The notes under the pieces were generated by a model. The model worked only from the letters and a program-made list of their open reading frames with translations. It searched no databases and was not told the DNA's origin. A stretch of 64,000 nt of DNA from the NCBI RefSeq assembly GCF_001741865.1, contig NZ_CP017147.1, positions 1,479,001 through 1,543,000 of the forward strand, given 5' to 3'. The DNA is from Bosea vaviloviae (GTDB lineage: Bacteria > Pseudomonadota > Alphaproteobacteria > Rhizobiales > Beijerinckiaceae). Shown here in pieces: positions 35,538-44,132 of the stretch. A program made the position numbers and the translations under genes. Numbering within the stretch: position 1 is the first letter of the stretch; every line of letters begins with the position of its first letter.

Positions 35538-36200
35538 TCAATCGCTCGTGGACAGCTTCTTCTCGCCTTGCCGCACGATGATCGTGAGCGGGAAGAGAAG
35601 CACGAAATAGGCGACCGCCACGGCGCTGTAGACCTCCAGCGGCCGATAGCTGTCATGCGCCGCGATCTGGCCCTGATAGAGCAGGTCGGGCACTGCCAGC
35701 ACCGAGACCAGCGAGGTGTTCTTGAACTGGATGATCGACTGGTTCATCAGCGGCGGGATCATGCGCTTCAGCGCCTGCGGCAGGATGATCCGGCGCATCG
35801 ACTGGAACGGGGTCATGCCGAGCGCGGCAGCGGCTTCCGGCTGGCCGGGATCGATCGAGACGATGCCGCCGCGGATGATCTCGGCATAGAACGAGCCGCC
35901 ATAGAGCGAGAGCGCCAGGATCGAGGCCGTGATGGCCGAGATCTCGATGCCGCTGAGGATCGGCAGGGCATAGTAGAACCAGACCAGCTGCACCAGCACG
36001 GGCGTGCAGCGGAAGACCTCGATATAGGCCAGCGCGAGCCAGCGCAGCGGGGCGAAGGGAGAGAGTTTCGCAAGCGCCCCCACAAGCCCGATGAGCAGCC
36101 CGAGCACGACGATGGCGACGGTGAAGCCGACCGTGACCCACAAGCCGTTCAGGAACAGCCAGCGATAGCTCCAGAGCGAGCCGAAATCCCACTGATACAT
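35538..36200 (-). CDS. ABC transporter permease, polar amino acid type
   Basis: This is a 220-residue HisM/GlnP-type permease: LWSYRWLFLNGLWVTVGFTVAIVV, IEVFRCTPVLVQLVWFYYALP, GGSFYAEIIRGGIVSIDPGQPEAAAALGMTPFQSMRRIILPQAL. ATG 36200 gives the family length; a longer frame reaching 36242 was rejected. Only one permease is present, so it probably works as a homodimer. Confidence 0.93.
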   Translation of the reverse strand: MYQWDFGSLWSYRWLFLNGLWVTVGFTVAIVVLGLLIGLVGALAKLSPFAPLRWLALAYIEVFRCTPVLVQLVWFYYALPILSGIEISAITASILALSLYGGSFYAEIIRGGIVSIDPGQPEAAAALGMTPFQSMRRIILPQALKRMIPPLMNQSIIQFKNTSLVSVLAVPDLLYQGQIAAHDSYRPLEVYSAVAVAYFVLLFPLTIIVRQGEKKLSTSD

Positions 36201-36261
36201 GAGGCGAGGTCCAGGAAGAACGATGACCGTGACGGCTGTCACGCTATCTGGAGAACCGCGC

Positions 36262-36299
36262 CGTCATTCCGGGTCGACCTGCGGTCGCCCGGGACGACG
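36262..36299. repeat. Short palindromic repeat between binding-protein and permease genes
   Basis: This is a 38-bp imperfect hairpin (cgtcattccggg to cccgggacgacg), a short version of the gtcattccgg elements. It lies between the binding-protein stop (36348) and the permease start (36200) on the minus strand. Confidence 0.7.
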
Positions 36300-36347
36300 C
36301 TTCGGTTCGGTTGGATGCCTTGCCGGGCAAGGCCGAGCGCTCCGCCC

Positions 36348-37202
36348 TCAGAGCTGGACGCCGGCGGGCATGTCGGCTTCGGTGATGCCGACCGACTCCA
36401 TGTTCTTGATGATCACGCTGCGGATCAGGCCGAGCCCGCGATTGAACTCGAGCCAGGTGTTGACATATTTGGGCCAGGTCTGGTCGGCCTCGCGGCGGAA
36501 GCCGGCATTCGAGGTCGTGGCGAAGACCGGGGTCGGCACCACGAGCTCTCCGAGCGCCGGGTTCTTCTTGAGCATGGTCAGCGAGAGCATCATCACGATG
36601 CATTGCGCGTCGGCGCGGCCGGTCATGATGGCGGCGGCTGCGTCGTCGACGCTCTTGAAGCGCGAGATCTGCGCCTTCGAACAGAGCCGTGTCGCGACCT
36701 GGTCCTGAGAGGAGCCGGCATCGACGGTGATCTTGAGGGCGGGGTTGTTGAAATCGTCCCAGGTCTTCTTGCCCAGGCCCTTCTTGGTGATCATCGTGAA
36801 GGCGTTGTTGAACACCGGCACCGAGAAATCGATCACCAGGGCGCGCTTCGGCGTCGGGTTGAGGCCGAAGAAGATGTCGATCTTGTTCGCCTGCAGGTCG
36901 AGGACGGAATTGCCCCAGGTCGTCTCGAGGATCTCGAGCTCGACTTCGAGCTCCTCGGCCAGCGCCTTCGACAGGTCGATATAGAAGCCACCCCACTGAC
37001 CGCTCGAGATATCCTTGTTGTAATAGGGGGCCGCTCCGGCCACCGCGCCGATGCGCAGCTTCTTGGTCCGGCGGATGCGCTCGAAGGCGGTCTCGCCTCC
37101 GGCTGCCGGCGCCTGGGCCGCGGCGGGCGAGACGATGCCGGCTGCCGCTATCCCGACGGCCGCCGCGCCGATGGCGGTGGCGATATCCCTGCGCGAAACC
37201 AT
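36348..37202 (-). CDS. ABC transporter substrate-binding protein, polar amino acid type
   Basis: This is a 284-residue family 3 periplasmic binding protein. The N-terminus (MVSRRDIATAIGAAAVGIAAAG...AAAQ) has a twin-arginine-like signal peptide, and ATG 37202 is preceded by GAGGGGAT. It has the family core LRIGAVAGAAPYYNKDISSGQWGGFYIDLSKALAEEL and ITVDAGSSQD. An earlier in-frame codon at 37289 would bury the signal and was rejected. It heads the operon with permease, ATPase, SDR-like protein and cycloisomerase. Confidence 0.92.
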   Translation of the reverse strand: MVSRRDIATAIGAAAVGIAAAGIVSPAAAQAPAAGGETAFERIRRTKKLRIGAVAGAAPYYNKDISSGQWGGFYIDLSKALAEELEVELEILETTWGNSVLDLQANKIDIFFGLNPTPKRALVIDFSVPVFNNAFTMITKKGLGKKTWDDFNNPALKITVDAGSSQDQVATRLCSKAQISRFKSVDDAAAAIMTGRADAQCIVMMLSLTMLKKNPALGELVVPTPVFATTSNAGFRREADQTWPKYVNTWLEFNRGLGLIRSVIIKNMESVGITEADMPAGVQL

Positions 37203-37553
37203 GGTGATCCCCTCACTCTGATGACCGGCCAGCCCTGGCGCGATCGACATCTCGTCGTCTTTACTCTGCCGGAAGATCGCCCCGATCAAGCGCCTTCTGC
37301 GTGGATGACACCGCAGATATGCGCGCTTCCGTGACGAATTGGCCTGGCAAGATGCGACCCGTGCAGCTTTGCCGGCAAGGGCGGCGGCTCGGATGCTGAG
37401 GGCAGGGCCTGCTTCTGATTTAGGCGAGTGCCTAATCGTTCAGCGGTCTGCCGGCTCTTCCGGGACAACATGTCCGCGAAAATCGCGATGGTGCTGGCGG
37501 CATGCGCTGCCGCGATGGCCGCCTGGCGTTTGGCACGCCCCTTGTAGGGGCCC
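37203..37553. promoter_or_regulatory. Divergent intergenic region of 351 bp
   Basis: The region separates the His-type binding-protein gene (minus) from the Pot-type ATPase gene (plus). Both promoters must lie here. The one structured element is the inverted repeat at 37420-37435. An open frame crosses part of it but looks non-coding. No other convincing feature was seen. Confidence 0.5.
37420..37435. promoter_or_regulatory. Inverted repeat, operator candidate
   Basis: This is a perfect 6-bp inverted repeat (ttaggc/gcctaa) with a 4-bp spacer, AT-flanked, in the divergent region between two importer operons. Its size and symmetry fit an operator. No regulator gene is adjacent. Confidence 0.45.
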
Positions 37554-38564
37554 ATGCCCAACCAGGAGGCAGGATTGCGCGGTTCCGATCTCGAACTCGT
37601 TCAGGTCACCAAGCGCTATGGCGCGACGGTTGCCGTCGATGCGATCAATCTGCGCGTCAAGGCCGGTACCTATTGCTGCCTGCTCGGCCCGTCCGGCTGC
37701 GGCAAATCCTCGACCTTGCGGATGATCGCCGGCCATGAGGCGGTGAGCGAAGGCGACATCATCCTGGGCCCGACCAACGTCACCGATCTGCCTCCGGCCA
37801 GGCGCGGCACGGCGATGATGTTCCAGAGCTATGCGCTGTTTCCGCATCTCTCCTGCGCCGACAATGTCGCCTTCTCCTTGAAGATGCGTGGCGTCGCGAA
37901 GGCGCAGCGTCGGGCGGAGGCGATGCGCCTGCTCGAGCTCGTTGCGATGGAGCGCTATGCCGAGCGCCTGCCGGCGCAGCTTTCGGGCGGCCAGCAGCAG
38001 CGCGTCGCGCTCGCCCGTGCCCTGATCACCAAGCCGCAGATCCTGCTGCTCGACGAGCCGCTTTCGGCGCTCGATCCGTTCCTGCGCATCAAGATGCGCG
38101 CCGAACTGAAGAAGCTGCAGAAAGAGCTCGGCATCACCTTCATCCACGTCACCCATGGCGAGGACGAGGCGATGGCGCTGGCCGATCTGATGGTGGTGAT
38201 GAACCAGGGCCTGATCGAGCAGGCGGGCACGCCGCGCGAGGTCTTCAATGCGCCGGCGACCGCCTTCATCGCCCGCTTCATCGGCGGCCACAACATCGTC
38301 GCCGATGCATCAGGCGCGATTGCGGTCCGCACCGACAAGCTGCGCCTGACCAAGGCCGTGAACGGTGCAGCCCGTACCGCTGTGGTCAGCGATGTCGAAT
38401 ATCAGGGCTCCTATGTCCAGGTCGGCCTGGCGGCGGATTTCGCCACGGAATTGACCGCCAATCTGAGCGAAGCCGCCTTCGACGCCGAGCCGTTCAACCC
38501 CGGCGACACCGTCGCCGTCAGCTGGCGCGAGGCCGATATCCACCGGCTGGGCGCTGCCACCTGA
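37554..38564 (+). CDS. ABC transporter ATP-binding protein, PotA-type (third system)
   Basis: This is a 336-residue ATPase: Walker A GPSGCGKS (about 45-52), [31 protein letters not shown], then HVTHGEDEAMAL, where the residue after the H-loop His is Gly rather than Asp. A TOBE-type C-terminal domain follows. Unlike the first two Pot-type operons, the ATPase gene comes first and the binding-protein gene second. Confidence 0.94.
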   Translation: MPNQEAGLRGSDLELVQVTKRYGATVAVDAINLRVKAGTYCCLLGPSGCGKSSTLRMIAGHEAVSEGDIILGPTNVTDLPPARRGTAMMFQSYALFPHLSCADNVAFSLKMRGVAKAQRRAEAMRLLELVAMERYAERLPAQLSGGQQQRVALARALITKPQILLLDEPLSALDPFLRIKMRAELKKLQKELGITFIHVTHGEDEAMALADLMVVMNQGLIEQAGTPREVFNAPATAFIARFIGGHNIVADASGAIAVRTDKLRLTKAVNGAARTAVVSDVEYQGSYVQVGLAADFATELTANLSEAAFDAEPFNPGDTVAVSWREADIHRLGAAT

Positions 38565-38573
38565 GAACAAGAC

Positions 38574-38599
38574 CGATGAGCAAGCTCGATGAGCAAGAT
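38574..38599 (+). repeat. Two tandem 13-bp units between ATPase and binding-protein genes
   Basis: Two copies of cgatgagcaag followed by ct or at (38574-38586 and 38587-38599), with a partial third copy, lie just upstream of the ribosome-binding site of the binding-protein gene. They contain extra in-frame ATG codons that are probably not used. Confidence 0.6.
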
Positions 38600-38618
38600 C
38601 GATGAGAAGGAGAGAGTG

Positions 38619-39911
38619 ATGGGTAGGACGACGAAGGATACGAAAGGCGTCTCGCGGCGCACGCTGCTCAAGGGCGCCGGGGCTGCCGCAGGTGTGGCCG
38701 CCGGTTCGGGCGCGATCACCGGTTTCCCCGCGGTCTGGTCGCAGGAGCCCAAGGTGCTGCGCTATCTCGGCACGGCCGTGAACCAGGCCGATGACATTAC
38801 CAAGAAGGTCAAGGCCGATACCGGCATCACCATCGAATACATCTCGGCGACGACCGACGACGTGACCAAGCGCGTCATCACCCAGCCGAACTCCTTCGAC
38901 GTGCTCGACACCGAATATTTCAGCCTGAAGAAGCTCGTGCCGTCGGGCAACATCCTCGGCATGGACGCCCGCAAGATCAAGGAGTTCGACAACATCACGC
39001 CGGTCTTCACCAAGGGCCAGTTGCCTAATGGCAAGGTCATCGGCGACCAGGGCACCGCGCCCAAGAAGGTGATGTTCGTCGAGGGCGCGAACTCGACCAA
39101 ATTCGCGTCTGGCGTGACGCAATGGGTGACGCTGATCCCGACCGTCTACAACGCCGACACGCTCGGCATCCGCCCCGATCTGATCAAGCGCCCGATCGAG
39201 AGCTGGAAGGAGCTCCTGAACCCGGAATTCAAGGGCAAGGCCTCGATCCTCAACATCCCCTCGATCGGCATCATGGATGCGGCGATGGTGGTCGAGGCGG
39301 CCGGGCTCTACAAATATCCCGACAAGGGCAACATGACCCGCGCCGAGATTGACCTGACCATGAAGGTCCTGACCGAGGCGAAGAAGAGCGGCCAGTTCCG
39401 CGCCTTCTGGAAGGACTTCAACGAGAGCGTCAACCTGATGGCCTCGGGCGAGACGGTGATTCAGTCGATGTGGTCGCCGGCCGTCACGGCGGTGCGCACC
39501 AAGGGCATCGCCTGCACCTTCCAGCCGCTGAAGGAGGGCTATCGCTCCTGGGCCTCGGGCTTCTGCCTGTCGAAATCGGTCACGGGCCGCAAGGCCGAGC
39601 TCGCCTATGAGTTCGTCAACTGGTTCCTGTCGGGCTGGGCCGGCGCCTATCTCAACCGGCAGGGCTATTATTCCGCCGTCCTCTCCACTGCCAAGGCCAA
39701 TATGGAACCTTATGAATGGGCCTATTGGATGGAGGGCAAGGCTGCCGAAAAGGACATCAAGGCGCCCGACGGCTCGCTGCTGGAGAAGGCCGGCTCAAGC
39801 CGCGACGGCGGCTCCTATGACGACCGCATGGGCAATGTCGCCTGCTGGAACGCGGTGATGGACGAGAACGACTACATGGTCCGCAAATGGAACGAGTTCA
39901 TCGCGGCGTGA
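38619..39911 (+). CDS. ABC transporter substrate-binding protein, PotD-type (third system)
   Basis: This is a 430-residue family 1 (PotD-like) binding protein, longer than the other two Pot-type binding proteins. A twin-arginine signal peptide (VSRRTLLKGAGAAAG) is present near residues 13-27. ATG 38619 is preceded by AAGGAGAG; an earlier ATG at 38589 is possible but lies further from the ribosome-binding site. It is followed by a palindromic repeat and the two permease genes. Confidence 0.92.
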   Translation: MGRTTKDTKGVSRRTLLKGAGAAAGVAAGSGAITGFPAVWSQEPKVLRYLGTAVNQADDITKKVKADTGITIEYISATTDDVTKRVITQPNSFDVLDTEYFSLKKLVPSGNILGMDARKIKEFDNITPVFTKGQLPNGKVIGDQGTAPKKVMFVEGANSTKFASGVTQWVTLIPTVYNADTLGIRPDLIKRPIESWKELLNPEFKGKASILNIPSIGIMDAAMVVEAAGLYKYPDKGNMTRAEIDLTMKVLTEAKKSGQFRAFWKDFNESVNLMASGETVIQSMWSPAVTAVRTKGIACTFQPLKEGYRSWASGFCLSKSVTGRKAELAYEFVNWFLSGWAGAYLNRQGYYSAVLSTAKANMEPYEWAYWMEGKAAEKDIKAPDGSLLEKAGSSRDGGSYDDRMGNVACWNAVMDENDYMVRKWNEFIAA

Positions 39912-39956
39912 TGTGAACACTGCTGCACATCGTCGATCGATAGATGACACCCGCGC

Positions 39957-40061
39957 CGTCATCCTGGACAAGCCGCGAAGCGGCGCAGATCCGGGATCCA
40001 TCGTAGAGCGCCTGAGCCCTACGATGGATCCCGGGACGACCTGCGGTCGCCCAGGATGACG
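39957..40061. repeat. Dispersed palindromic repeat between binding-protein and permease genes
   Basis: This is an imperfect inverted repeat of about 105 bp bounded by cgtcatcctgg and ccaggatgacg, with inner symmetric ggatccatcgtag / ctacgatggatc stretches. It matches 24409-24512 in ends and length and holds the equivalent position, 45 bp after the binding-protein stop and 52 bp before the PotB-type permease start. Confidence 0.82.
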
Positions 40062-40113
40062 GTGCGGTTCGACGACACATGTTAGGCCCTGAACGGACCG
40101 AAAAGCCCCACCC

Positions 40114-41001
40114 ATGCCAGCGACGAAAACCGCCTATGCGCCGCCGGCCTGGCTTCAGGCCTTGCCCTTTGCCGGCGTCTTCGCGCTGTTTTTCGTCGTT
40201 CCCTTGCTCTTCGTCGTGATGGTCTCGTTCTGGGACTACAACGACTATTCGATCATCCCGAGCTTCACGACGCGCTCCTATGTCGAGACCTTCGAGGGCT
40301 GCTACGACCAGCTGCCCGAGCTCTGTACGATCCTGAAGACCTATCTCTCGACGGTGAAGTTCTGCCTGATCGTCTGGGCGATCACGTTGGTGATCGGCTT
40401 CACCATCGCCTATTTCCTCGCCTTCCACGTCCAGTCCGTGACGATGCAGATGACGCTCGCGCTGGTCTGCACGATTCCCTTCTGGACCTCGAACGTCATC
40501 CGGATGATCTCCTGGGTGCCGCTGCTCGGCCGCAACGGCCTGGTCAACAGCGCCCTGATGAATGCCGGCCTGATCAATCAGCCGATCGAGTGGCTCCTGT
40601 TCTCGCAATTCTCCGTGGTGCTCGCCTTCGTGCACCTGTTCACCTTCTTCATGGTGATCCCGATCTTCAATTCGATGGCGCGCATCGACAAGCGCCTGCT
40701 CGAGGCCGCCTATGACGCCGGCGCCAGCGGCTGGCAGACGCTCTGGAACGTGGTCATCCCGCTGGCCAAGCCCGGCATCGTCATCGGCTCGATCTTCGTC
40801 GTCACCATCGTGATGGGCGATTTCATCACGGTGGGCGTGATGGGCGGCCAGCAGATCGCCTCGGCCGGCAAGATCATCGAGACGCGGCTGAATGCGCTGC
40901 AATTCCCGCCGGCGGCCGCCAACGCCGTGATCCTGCTGGCGATCACGCTCCTGATCATCACGGCGCTGAACCGCTTCGTCGACATCCGCAAGGAGCTTTG
41001 A
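40114..41001 (+). CDS. ABC transporter permease, PotB-type (third system)
   Basis: This is a 295-residue permease: long N-terminal hydrophobic helix (LPFAGVFALFFVVPLLFVVMVSFW), a WVPLLGRNGLVNSALM segment, and EAA loop RLLEAAYDAGASGWQTLWNVVIPLAKPG. A second periplasmic stretch with two Cys residues (EGCYDQLPELC) is unusual among the Pot-type permeases here. It is separated from its partner by 6 bp. Confidence 0.93.
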   Translation: MPATKTAYAPPAWLQALPFAGVFALFFVVPLLFVVMVSFWDYNDYSIIPSFTTRSYVETFEGCYDQLPELCTILKTYLSTVKFCLIVWAITLVIGFTIAYFLAFHVQSVTMQMTLALVCTIPFWTSNVIRMISWVPLLGRNGLVNSALMNAGLINQPIEWLLFSQFSVVLAFVHLFTFFMVIPIFNSMARIDKRLLEAAYDAGASGWQTLWNVVIPLAKPGIVIGSIFVVTIVMGDFITVGVMGGQQIASAGKIIETRLNALQFPPAAANAVILLAITLLIITALNRFVDIRKEL

Positions 41002-41007
41002 ATCCTG

Positions 41008-41898
41008 ATGCGCGAGGGCCGTCCCGCCTCCTTCTACTGGCTCGCCGCCTTCTTCGGGCTGTTCGTGCTGTTCCTCTACGGGCCGATGATCGCGATCTTC
41101 GTGCTCTCCTTCCAGGGGCCGACCGGCGGCATGACCTTCCCGATGAACGGGGTCTCGCTGCACTGGTTCGGCAAGCTCTGGAGCGGTGGTGGCATCGTCG
41201 ACATCAAATCGGCCTTCTGGCGCTCGCTCCAGCTCGGGTTGATGGTGATGCTGATCACCATGGTCTTCTCGGTTCTGGCCGGGCTTGCCTTCCGCAAGCG
41301 CTTCAAGGGCCAGAACCTGCTGTTCTACGTCACCATCGCCAGCCTGATCGTGCCCTCGATCGTGACCTCGCTCGGCATCGCCCTGCAATTCCGCCTCTTC
41401 GACGAGGCGGTGAAGGCCTATGCGCCGGGCTTCATCGCCGAAAGCTACACCACTGCGATGGGCATCTTCACCTCCGGCCTCGGCGCGCATCTGACCTGGG
41501 CCTTGCCCTTCGGCCTGCTGATCATGTTCGCGATCTTCAACCGCTTCGACGGCCGGCTGGAGGAGGCGGCGCGCGATCTTGGTGCTACGCCCTGGCAGAC
41601 CTTTCGCCATGTCATCCTGCCGGTGATCCTGCCCTCGCTGATCGGCGTCGGGCTCTTCGGCTTCACTTTGTCCTGGGATGAGATCGCGCGCTCCTCGCAG
41701 GCGATCGGCGAGAAGAACACCCTGCCGCTCGAACTCCAGGCGCTGACCTCGACCGTGACCACGCCGGAGATCTATGCGCTCGGCACCGTCACCACCGGCG
41801 TCTCTTTCCTGGTGATCGGCCTGGCGCTCGCTGCGATCCTGAGCCTGAGGGCGCGCCAGGCGCGGCGCGGCTCGGATGCCGGCAAGGGCATGGTTTAG
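41008..41898 (+). CDS. ABC transporter permease, PotC-type (third system)
   Basis: This is a 296-residue permease: YGPMIAIFVLSFQGPTGGMTFPMNGVSLHWF, the EAA-type loop RLEEAARDLGATPWQTFRHVILPV and six hydrophobic segments. It is the last gene of the operon, 48 bp from the convergent SDR gene. Confidence 0.93.
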   Translation: MREGRPASFYWLAAFFGLFVLFLYGPMIAIFVLSFQGPTGGMTFPMNGVSLHWFGKLWSGGGIVDIKSAFWRSLQLGLMVMLITMVFSVLAGLAFRKRFKGQNLLFYVTIASLIVPSIVTSLGIALQFRLFDEAVKAYAPGFIAESYTTAMGIFTSGLGAHLTWALPFGLLIMFAIFNRFDGRLEEAARDLGATPWQTFRHVILPVILPSLIGVGLFGFTLSWDEIARSSQAIGEKNTLPLELQALTSTVTTPEIYALGTVTTGVSFLVIGLALAAILSLRARQARRGSDAGKGMV

Positions 41899-41946
41899 CC
41901 GGGTGGGCCGCACCGGAAGACCTGCGCGTCGACAAGCGGGCAGGTG

Positions 41947-42714
41947 TCAGAGGACCGACGACATTCCGCCATCGACATAGATGATCTGGCCGTTGACGTA
42001 GTTCGAGGCTTCGGAGGCCAGGAAGACGGCGGTGCCGACAAGCTCTCCGGGCTTGCCCCAGCGCTTGGCCGGAGTGCGGCCCTTGACCCAGGCGTCGAAG
42101 CTCGGATTGTCGATCAAGGCCTGGTTCATGTCGGTGATCATGTAGCCGGGCCCGATCGCATTGGCCTGGATGCCGTGCTCGGCCCATTCCGCCGCCATGG
42201 CCCGCGTCAGCATCTTGATGCCGCCCTTGGCGACCGTATAGGGCGCGACCGTGGCACGGGCGAGCTCGCTGGTCAGCGAGCCGATATTGATGACCTTGCC
42301 GTGGCCGCGCGCGATCATCCGTTTGGCCGCCTCGCGCCCGATCATGAAGGCCGAGGTCAGGTTGGTGTCGATCACGCGTTGCCAGTCGGCCGTGGCGAGC
42401 TCGACCATCGGCTTGCGAAACTGGATGCCGGCATTGTTGACGAGGATGTCGACCGCGATGCCCGCCGTGTCGAAGCCTTCAAAGGCGCGCAGGATCTCGG
42501 TCTCGTCGGTGACATTGAAGGGCGCGGGTTCGGCTTGATGGCCGGCGGCCCGGAATTCCGCCACGGCTTCCGCCACGCGGCCCGGATCCGTGCCGTTGAT
42601 CAGGATGCGCGCGCCGGCGACGGCCAGTCCTTCCGCCATGGCGCGGCCGAGCCCGCGCGACGAGCCGGTGACGAGCGCGGTTTTTCCGGTGAGGTCGAAG
42701 AGAGGGTTGCTCAT
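41947..42714 (-). CDS. SDR oxidoreductase, gluconate 5-dehydrogenase-like
   Basis: This is a 255-residue classical short-chain dehydrogenase: cofactor TGSSRGLG at about 16-23, NNAG at about 91-94, catalytic Ser (NIGSL), YTVAK as YxxxK, and ANAIGPGYMITDMN. The overall match is to gluconate 5-dehydrogenase/3-oxoacyl-reductase-like sugar-acid dehydrogenases. It lies 11 bp downstream of the dehydratase gene, consistent with oxidation of a sugar acid followed by dehydration, although the order could be reversed. Confidence 0.88.
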   Translation of the reverse strand: MSNPLFDLTGKTALVTGSSRGLGRAMAEGLAVAGARILINGTDPGRVAEAVAEFRAAGHQAEPAPFNVTDETEILRAFEGFDTAGIAVDILVNNAGIQFRKPMVELATADWQRVIDTNLTSAFMIGREAAKRMIARGHGKVINIGSLTSELARATVAPYTVAKGGIKMLTRAMAAEWAEHGIQANAIGPGYMITDMNQALIDNPSFDAWVKGRTPAKRWGKPGELVGTAVFLASEASNYVNGQIIYVDGGMSSVL

Positions 42715-42725
42715 CCCTGCACCCG

Positions 42726-43925
42726 TCAGAGGCTTGAGCGGCGGACGGTGAGGTCCGAACGCTCGAAGACGGCGGGCAGGAGTTCGACGCCCAGCCCCGG
42801 GCCTTCCATCGGCAGGACATAGCCGTCCTTGATCACCGGCATGGTGGTGACGAGCTCATTGTACCAGCCGGTATAGAAGGCGCGCACCGATTCCTGGATC
42901 AGCGTGTTGGGCTGGCTGAAGGAGGCGTGGATCGCGGCGATGAAGCCGACCGGGCCGATGCAGTCATGCGGCGCGAAGGGGCGGTGATAGGTTTCCGCCA
43001 TCGCCGCGATCTTGCGGCCCTCGGTCAGGCCACCGGTCCAGCACAGATCGGCCATGACGATGTGCATGGCGTCGCGGTCGAGCATGTCCTTATAGGGGAA
43101 GCGCGAGCCCAGGGTCTCGCTGGCGCAGACTGAGACCGTCGTCGAACGGGCGTATTCGGCCAGCGCCTGCGGCGAGTTCATCCGGATCGGATCCTCGTAC
43201 CAGGTCGGGCTATACTGCTCGAGCTCGCGGGCGATCTTGATCGCGGTCGGCAGGTTCCAGAGCGAATGGAACTCGACCATGATCTCGATCTTGTCGCCGA
43301 CGGCCTTGCGGATCTTCTCGAAGGGCTCGACCGCCTTCTTCATCTGCGCTGGCGTGATGTAGAGGCCCTGGTTCTCGATCGCCGGCGGGTCGAACGGCCA
43401 GATCTTCATCGCCGTGATGCCGCTTTCGAGCAGGCTCTCGGCGACCGCGTCGGCGCGGTTCATGAAACCGTCGAGATCCTCATAGGGGCCGGAGGTTTCG
43501 CCGAGATTCCAGGTCGAGACCGGCTTGATGTTGTGCGAGCGAACATATTTGTAGCCGGCGCAAGTGTTGTAGATGCGCTGCTTGTCGCGGCAGAGGCCGC
43601 CGAGCATCTGGTGCACCGGCTGGCCGCAGACCTTGCCGAACACATCCCAGAGCGCGATGTCGACGGCCGAGGTTGCGCGGGATTCGACGCCGGTCGAGGC
43701 CTGCGCCATCGGCAGGTTCGACATCTCGCGATGCAGCGCCTCGATATGCAGCGGGTTCTTGCCCAGAAGCCGCATGGCGAGCGTGTCGTGCAGGTGGGAT
43801 TCGACCGCGCCGGCGCCGTAGAAGGTCTCGCCGAGCCCGATCACGCCGGCATCGGTATGCACGCGCACCCACAGGACATTGGCGAACTCTTCCGTCCGCA
43901 GCGTTTCGATGGCGGTGATCTTCAA
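42726..43925 (-). CDS. Enolase-superfamily sugar-acid dehydratase-like enzyme
   Basis: This is a 399-residue mandelate-racemase-type enzyme. Ligands and active-site residues: K174-I-W176 in place of KxK, E218-F-H220, E244 (YEDP), E270 (ASETL), D293 (MADL) and H320 (APHD). The EFH pattern is as in mannonate/gluconate-type dehydratases of the superfamily. TTG 43925 was chosen as the start: GGGAGG lies six bases upstream and the protein then begins MKITAIETLRTEEF as expected. ATG 44021 would give 32 extra residues and has no ribosome-binding site. It is divergent from the GntR gene and shares its promoter region. Confidence 0.88.
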   Translation of the reverse strand: MKITAIETLRTEEFANVLWVRVHTDAGVIGLGETFYGAGAVESHLHDTLAMRLLGKNPLHIEALHREMSNLPMAQASTGVESRATSAVDIALWDVFGKVCGQPVHQMLGGLCRDKQRIYNTCAGYKYVRSHNIKPVSTWNLGETSGPYEDLDGFMNRADAVAESLLESGITAMKIWPFDPPAIENQGLYITPAQMKKAVEPFEKIRKAVGDKIEIMVEFHSLWNLPTAIKIARELEQYSPTWYEDPIRMNSPQALAEYARSTTVSVCASETLGSRFPYKDMLDRDAMHIVMADLCWTGGLTEGRKIAAMAETYHRPFAPHDCIGPVGFIAAIHASFSQPNTLIQESVRAFYTGWYNELVTTMPVIKDGYVLPMEGPGLGVELLPAVFERSDLTVRRSSL

Positions 43926-44038
43926 GGCCTGCCTCCCATGGCGGCTGGCGTTCTTCGCCGGCTTGCGCAGGGGAACGCCTTGGTTGATTGTCGTGTCGAC
44001 CATAGCTCCAAATGGAGGCATCAGGTCAAAGCAGGGCG

Positions 44039-44067
44039 ACCATAGGAGCGCTTGTAAAATATCACAA
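44039..44067 (-). promoter_or_regulatory. Promoter for the dehydratase/SDR genes
   Basis: In the minus direction a TTGTGA (44067-44062) and a TATGGT (44044-44039) are separated by 17 bp, a good sigma-70-type match, transcribing toward the dehydratase gene. It overlaps the 26-bp shared element that also carries a plus-strand promoter, so the two directions are likely co-regulated. Confidence 0.5.
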
Positions 44068-44076
44068 CATGTTTAT
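44051..44076. promoter_or_regulatory. 26-bp shared promoter/operator element, copy 1
   Basis: A 26-bp sequence (beginning cttgtaaaat, ending catgtttat) recurs exactly at 56557-56582. In the plus direction it carries TTGTAA, 16 bp later TATGGT, aimed at the GntR gene at 44133; in the minus direction it overlaps a promoter for the dehydratase. The identity of an AT-rich non-coding stretch in a GC-rich genome, next to two GntR genes, makes it a strong candidate operator. Confidence 0.75.
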
Positions 44077-44132
44077 GGTCGGTGCCAAGATGGAGCCGCA
44101 CTAATGAGTTCCACGGCGGAGGAGATGCGAGT

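Noticed and set aside
34725..37334. A very long plus-strand open frame (over 800 codons) antisense to the His-type importer
   Set aside because: It is antisense to four well-supported genes with conserved motifs; the composition (Arg/His/Asp/Gln-rich) is typical of an antisense frame in high-GC DNA.
39898..41913. Long minus-strand open frame across the third Pot-type permeases
   Set aside because: Antisense to two membrane-permease genes with intact coupling loops; low-complexity composition.
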